Shown here in pieces: positions 37,464 to 41,887 of a DNA stretch of 41,887 nucleotides. Below the pieces are notes generated by a model. It saw only the letters and a list, made by a program, of their open reading frames with translations, made no database searches and was not told the origin of the DNA. Source of the DNA: Candidatus Omnitrophota bacterium (GTDB lineage Bacteria > Omnitrophota > Gorgyraeia > Gygaellales > Profunditerraquicolaceae); contig JAMWCI010000004.1 of assembly GCA_023818655.1 (NCBI GenBank), positions 1 through 41,887 of the forward strand. The letters run 5' to 3'. Both the position numbers and the translations under genes were made by a program. Every line of letters starts with the position of its first letter. Within the stretch, counting starts at the first letter, position 1.

Positions 37464-40076
37464 ATGACGAAATTTCTTTCTCTAAAAGGTAATCCTTACT
37501 TCTTGCGTAGAATCGGAATAATCGCTGCGCTGTTTGCTTCTTTGGGTTTAAACTTATATTTTCGCCTGCCAGCCATAGGATTTTATTATCTGGATAATTT
37601 AGCCCGGGATCAGCTATACACTGAGATAAAAAACAATTTGGAAAATAAATTTCTGCTGTTTATCCAAACCTATATGATAACGCTAAAGAGGCAGTTCTTT
37701 ACCGTTTGTTTAAGGCATACCTGTTTGAGTATAAAGCAGATATTTTGCGCGAGATTTTCAAAAGGGCCAAAGAAAATAAGGATTTTTTTAGCGACAGCCG
37801 CGGTTGGCCTTATATCCAAGAGGTGGATGGCTACCGTTGGATGCGCAGGATAGAAAATTATTTAGCTACCGGGCAGTTCGGCGCGCTTGGTTCCGATGGC
37901 AGAGAATACGATAACCTCATGAATGCGCCGTTAGGGAGGGAAATCGAACCATTAAAAGCACATTATTACATCGGTTTTATTGGTATAAACTGATTCATTT
38001 TATTAATCCCAGTCTTTCTTTAATGAATGCGCTGTCCCTTCATCCGCTTTTTATAACGGTTTTAATGATCCTGCTCTTGTTTTCCTTTTGCAGATCGCTG
38101 GGCATATCTTACCCAGGAAGCTTTCTGGCGGTCTCGGCACTATGTTTTTCCAATACGATTCTGACTCATACGAGCTTTGGCTGGTTCGATACAGATGGAT
38201 ACAATGTGTTTTTTCCGGTATTGATATTATTCACTCTTAGCCATGCCTTTCGCAAAGATAATCGTTGGCATTATTTTTATCTCTGCTTGGCAGGTGTATT
38301 TGTAGGCATATATTCCGGAGCATGGTCAGTATGGTGGCTACCTTTCTATATCATTGTGGCAGGTCTTTTTGTATATACCCTGCGGATTATCGCAGACGAC
38401 GCTAAAAAACAACTGAAAGTAGGAATATTGCGTACCTCTCTATCCGTACTCATTTTTGCGGGCGCAGCTTATGGTTCTGTATTGATTATTTCTGGCCGAA
38501 CAGGATTAAAACAGGTATTCTTGTTGCCGTTCTCTATATGGTCAGACCGTACAAACATATGTCTAAATGGTTTCTGGCCTAACATCTCAGCGAAAATAGT
38601 AGAATTGATGCCGGTGCATTTTTCCGAAATTATATCGTGGTTGGGAGGCAGGACAGTTTTACTCTGTACTATCGGTGGTATTGCCGGGATGTTCATTTCT
38701 AAAGATTATTTAAAATCCTACCCGGAAAGAAAACTTATTGTTTACACCTTGTTTATCTGGTGGGTGGTTACAGGAGTCCTTAGTTATTTTAGCAGAAAAT
38801 TCGTTTTATTGTTAGCCATACCCGTAGGTATATTCTATGGAAAGATATATGATTGGTTGGATATTTTTACCACAGGCCTCTTGGCTAAGGTTTTCTCTTC
38901 CCAGCGGAAGGCCGCTAAAATCAAAACAGGGATTTTGGTTTCTTTATTCTTGGCGGCAGTTTTATTAATATCCGCTATGCATATAAGGTCAGAACGCAAG
39001 GTGCATTTATTATGATGAACGATAGCCTGATGGAGGTTTTCAATCAGATACAGAAACTAACTCCACCGAATGCTATTATCTGTAGCCACTGGCAGAATGG
39101 CGACTATATTATGTATTTTTCCAAACGGGCAACTTTTTATTGTGCAGCTATCCAGCAGATACCCGTTACATATTAGGTGCCGCGCGCCCTCTTGAACAAC
39201 AACGAGAAAGAAGCGGTGGGTATTCTTAGAATGTTAGCCAGCGGTTCCACCAGCGCATTTGATGAATTATTACCTATTTTAGGGCAGGATAAGCTAAAGA
39301 CGATGGAGCTACTTAAGAAGATGTTTCTTGTAGATAAAAATGAGGCAAGACGCCTCCTGAGTAGTTATACGCCTGACCAGCGGAGCATAGAAAGAATTCT
39401 TGCATTGGTCTACGAAGCTAAGCGTCCTGCGCACATCCTTATTGACACCAATTCTCTAATGCCAATACAGTTAGAAAACAAATTAATGTCGTGGGACTTT
39501 AAAAAGGCCTCTTTCTGGAATCTATACATAACACACAAAAACGCAGATTTTTTGCGTCTGGCAGAGAAACGCTTTGGGTATTCTTTGCGGGAAGTAGAGA
39601 AGAATGCCATTCTGATGCGATTTTTTAATTCCGAAACCGTATGGGATTGGATTACAGAAGGAGCTTGGCGTTTTACTAATTTTGGAAATAATATAGAAAA
39701 GCGGATCGGTTCAGGTAGCACCGTTCTTTTTGACAATGCTATGGTAGCGGATTTAGACAGAATGAAAATCTATGGTTATGGCATTGTGACCAAGAGGTGG
39801 ATACTTCCCAGTTACATAGTTTATTATGACCGTTCCAATGGCGAAATGAAGGAATATACGGATAATGACAGCAACCATGCGCACGCGGCATTTATTCTCC
39901 GTCAGGATAAAACAACATACAAGGGTATGCTTTTGAGCCGTCCATTTGCAGAAAGCTTATTTTTTAAGTTATTTTTCATGAATGGGGCAGGGCTTAATCA
40001 TTTTAAGTTGCTCTATCATCAGCACTCGAGAGCACAAGATAAGGATTTTTATCTTTATGAAGTCAAAATGAATTAG
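37464..40076 (+). pseudogene. STT3-like oligosaccharyltransferase remnant, disrupted by three apparent frame changes and one in-frame TAG
   Basis: Collinear segments in shifting frames: RIGIIAALFASLGLNLYFRLPAIGFYYLDNLARDQLY / AVYPNLYDNAKEAVLYRLFKAYLFEYKADILREIFKRAKENKDFF...ATGQFGALGSDGREYDNLMNAPLGREIEPLKAHYY / HRFYWYKLIHFINPSLSLMNALSLHPLF...SFGWFDTDGYNVFFPVL... / NDSLMEVFNQIQKLTPPNAIICSHWQNGDYIMYFSKRATF...IPVTY-stop-VPRALLNNNEKEAVGILRMLASG... Confidence 0.8.
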
Positions 40077-40104
40077 GGCAACAACCCGGAAAGGAAGAAC
40101 AAGA

Positions 40105-40815
40105 ATGATTAAATTGGGAATTGCGGGTGTATGCGGAAGGATGGGCAGGCGAATTTTTGAGCTTGCCTGTCAGGATAAGGATTTTGAGGTGAGTCTCGCC
40201 TTGGAGAAAAAGGGGACACCAATGATAGGAAGAGAGTTGGGTAAGATAAAGATTTCCTCCAGTCCCGACGGGATTTTTCTGATAGATGTATTCGTGGATT
40301 TTACTACACCAGAAGCCACAGAGACAAACCTTGATTTTGTAGCCAGATATAAAAAGGCTTTGGTATTGGGAACTACGGGGTTAAGCGATAACCAGATAAA
40401 GAAAGTAGAGGAAGTATCTGGGATTGTGCCGGTGGTTTTTTCTCCGAATATGTCAGTAGGAGCGAATGTATTGTTTACTATTCTTCCTGAAATAGCAAAA
40501 AAATTAGGTCAAGATTACGGTATTGAGATAGTGGAGGCGCATCATAAAGCAAAAAAAGATGCCCCTTCTGGCACGGCAAAACGTTTTGCCGAGATTCTCA
40601 GGCAGGCGACGAATAAGGAGATTCCAGTTCATGCCATAAGGCTGGGTGATATAACCGGAGACCATACTATTATTTTTTGCGGTAACTCCGAGAGGATAGA
40701 AATAAAGCATCAGGCGCATTCGCGCGACCTTTTTGCCTTAGGTGCGCTAAAAGCCGCAAGGTGGGTGTATGGGAAACCAGCGGGATTATATTCAATGCAG
40801 GATGTGTTAAAATAA
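40105..40815 (+). CDS. dapB: 4-hydroxy-tetrahydrodipicolinate reductase
   Basis: KLGIAGVCGRMGRRIFELA, VFVDFTTPEATETNL, VLGTTGLSDNQI, FSPNMSVGANVLF, IEIVEAHHKAKKDAPSGTAKRFAEI. Confidence 0.97.
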   Translation: MIKLGIAGVCGRMGRRIFELACQDKDFEVSLALEKKGTPMIGRELGKIKISSSPDGIFLIDVFVDFTTPEATETNLDFVARYKKALVLGTTGLSDNQIKKVEEVSGIVPVVFSPNMSVGANVLFTILPEIAKKLGQDYGIEIVEAHHKAKKDAPSGTAKRFAEILRQATNKEIPVHAIRLGDITGDHTIIFCGNSERIEIKHQAHSRDLFALGALKAARWVYGKPAGLYSMQDVLK

Positions 40816-40872
40816 AAAACAATTATAGTTTATTTAAGTCTTCAGAGAAACGAAGAAACAGGAGTTCAAAAA

Positions 40873-41887
40873 ATGTTTAGACTTTCTGAGAAAATTAAAA
40901 GTTTACCGCCTTATCTTTTCCTTGAAATTGACAAGGAGAAACGGAAAGCGCGCAGCCAAGGCAGGGATATCATTGATTTAGGAATAGGAGACCCGGATCA
41001 GCCCACGCCTAGTCATATTATTGAAGCGCTTTACCGGGCTGCTTGCGATCCGGCTAATCACCGTTATGCCTTAGACCAAGGGATGCCGGCATTGCGGCGC
41101 GCCATCCAGGAATGGTACAGGAGGAGATTTGGAGTAAATCTTAATCCTGATACGCAGATTTTGCCTTTGATTGGCTCAAAAGAAGGAATTGCCCATTTTC
41201 CTCTGGCATTTCTCAATACCGGGGATTACTCCTTGATACCGGATCCCTGTTATCCGCCTTATAAAGGAGGTACAATCTTGGCCGGAGGCAGGCCTTATCT
41301 TATGCCATTGCTTGAAGAGAACGATTTTCTTCCTGACTTAAAAAAAATTCTTCCCAGCATAAAGAAAAAAGCGAGATTATTGTTTATTAACTATCCCAAT
41401 AATCCTACTTCTGCTACCGCAGAAAATGATTTTTATCAGGAGGTTGTTGCATTTGCGGAAAAAAATAAGATTATCGTTGTTTCAGACTTGGCGTATTCTG
41501 AAATAAGTTATGGCGGTTATAAACCCTCAAGTTTTCTTGAGGTTAAAGGCGCAATGGATGTCGGTATTGAGTTTCATTCACTTTCCAAGACATATAATAT
41601 GACCGGCTGGCGTATTGGCTGGGCCTGCGGTAACCCTGAGCTTATTGCCGGATTGGCCAAGGTAAAATCAAACCTGGACTCGGGAGTATTTTCCGCTATT
41701 CAATTAGCCGGCATTGCTGCGCTGGAAGGGTCGCAACAACATATAGCCGATATGTGCGCTCTCTATGAAGAGCGGCGCGATATCCTTGTAAATGGCCTGT
41801 GCTCATTGGGCTTGGAGGCGCGCCTGCCGAAGGCCACTTTTTATGTCTGGATTAAGGTTCCCAAGAAAATGAAATCCATCCAGTTTT
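40873..41887 (+). CDS. dapL: LL-diaminopimelate aminotransferase (3' end outside window)
   Basis: Read directly from sequence (not in the ORF track, no stop in window): MFRLSEKIKSLPPYLFLEIDKEKRKARSQGRDIIDLGIGDPDQPTPSHIIEAL..., HSLSKTYNMTGWRIGWACGN (PLP lysine); preceded by dapB. Confidence 0.88.
   Translation, partial: MFRLSEKIKSLPPYLFLEIDKEKRKARSQGRDIIDLGIGDPDQPTPSHIIEALYRAACDPANHRYALDQGMPALRRAIQEWYRRRFGVNLNPDTQILPLIGSKEGIAHFPLAFLNTGDYSLIPDPCYPPYKGGTILAGGRPYLMPLLEENDFLPDLKKILPSIKKKARLLFINYPNNPTSATAENDFYQEVVAFAEKNKIIVVSDLAYSEISYGGYKPSSFLEVKGAMDVGIEFHSLSKTYNMTGWRIGWACGNPELIAGLAKVKSNLDSGVFSAIQLAGIAALEGSQQHIADMCALYEERRDILVNGLCSLGLEARLPKATFYVWIKVPKKMKSIQF

Noticed and set aside
39174-39176. Pyrrolysine insertion or amber readthrough at the STT3 TAG
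   Set aside because: No supporting machinery or signal visible, and the gene carries several other lesions; nonsense mutation is simpler.

Overview
All well-supported genes in this 41.9 kb bacterial window lie on the + strand, and they fall into two blocks. (1) About 1-25.3 kb is an envelope polysaccharide/LPS-type cluster. It contains an O-antigen ligase/polymerase-like protein, a Wzx-like flippase, many GT2/GT4/GT9 glycosyltransferases, a GT39/ArnT-like transferase, FkbM and class I SAM methyltransferases, radical SAM proteins, a DegT-type aminotransferase, a WbqC-like protein, a PIG-L deacetylase and a WecA/MraY-like phosphotransferase. (2) About 25.6-41.9 kb is a housekeeping block: rplM-rpsI, a terminator, argC-J-B-D-F-G-H, lysA-dapF-dapA, a wrecked STT3-like oligosaccharyltransferase, dapB and a partial dapL. 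Gene content and the DapL-type lysine route would fit an Omnitrophota-like genome, but that is inference. The items most worth a second look are: an 858-aa protein carrying two complete radical SAM domains (B12-type plus SPASM-type); an adjacent frameshifted homologue of its C-terminal half; an STT3-like gene between dapA and dapB with three frame changes and an in-frame TAG; further single frameshifts in FkbM and GT39 genes while arg/dap genes are intact; and an unusual rplM leader with a GGAGGG-displaying hairpin and a promoter that almost abuts the start codon.
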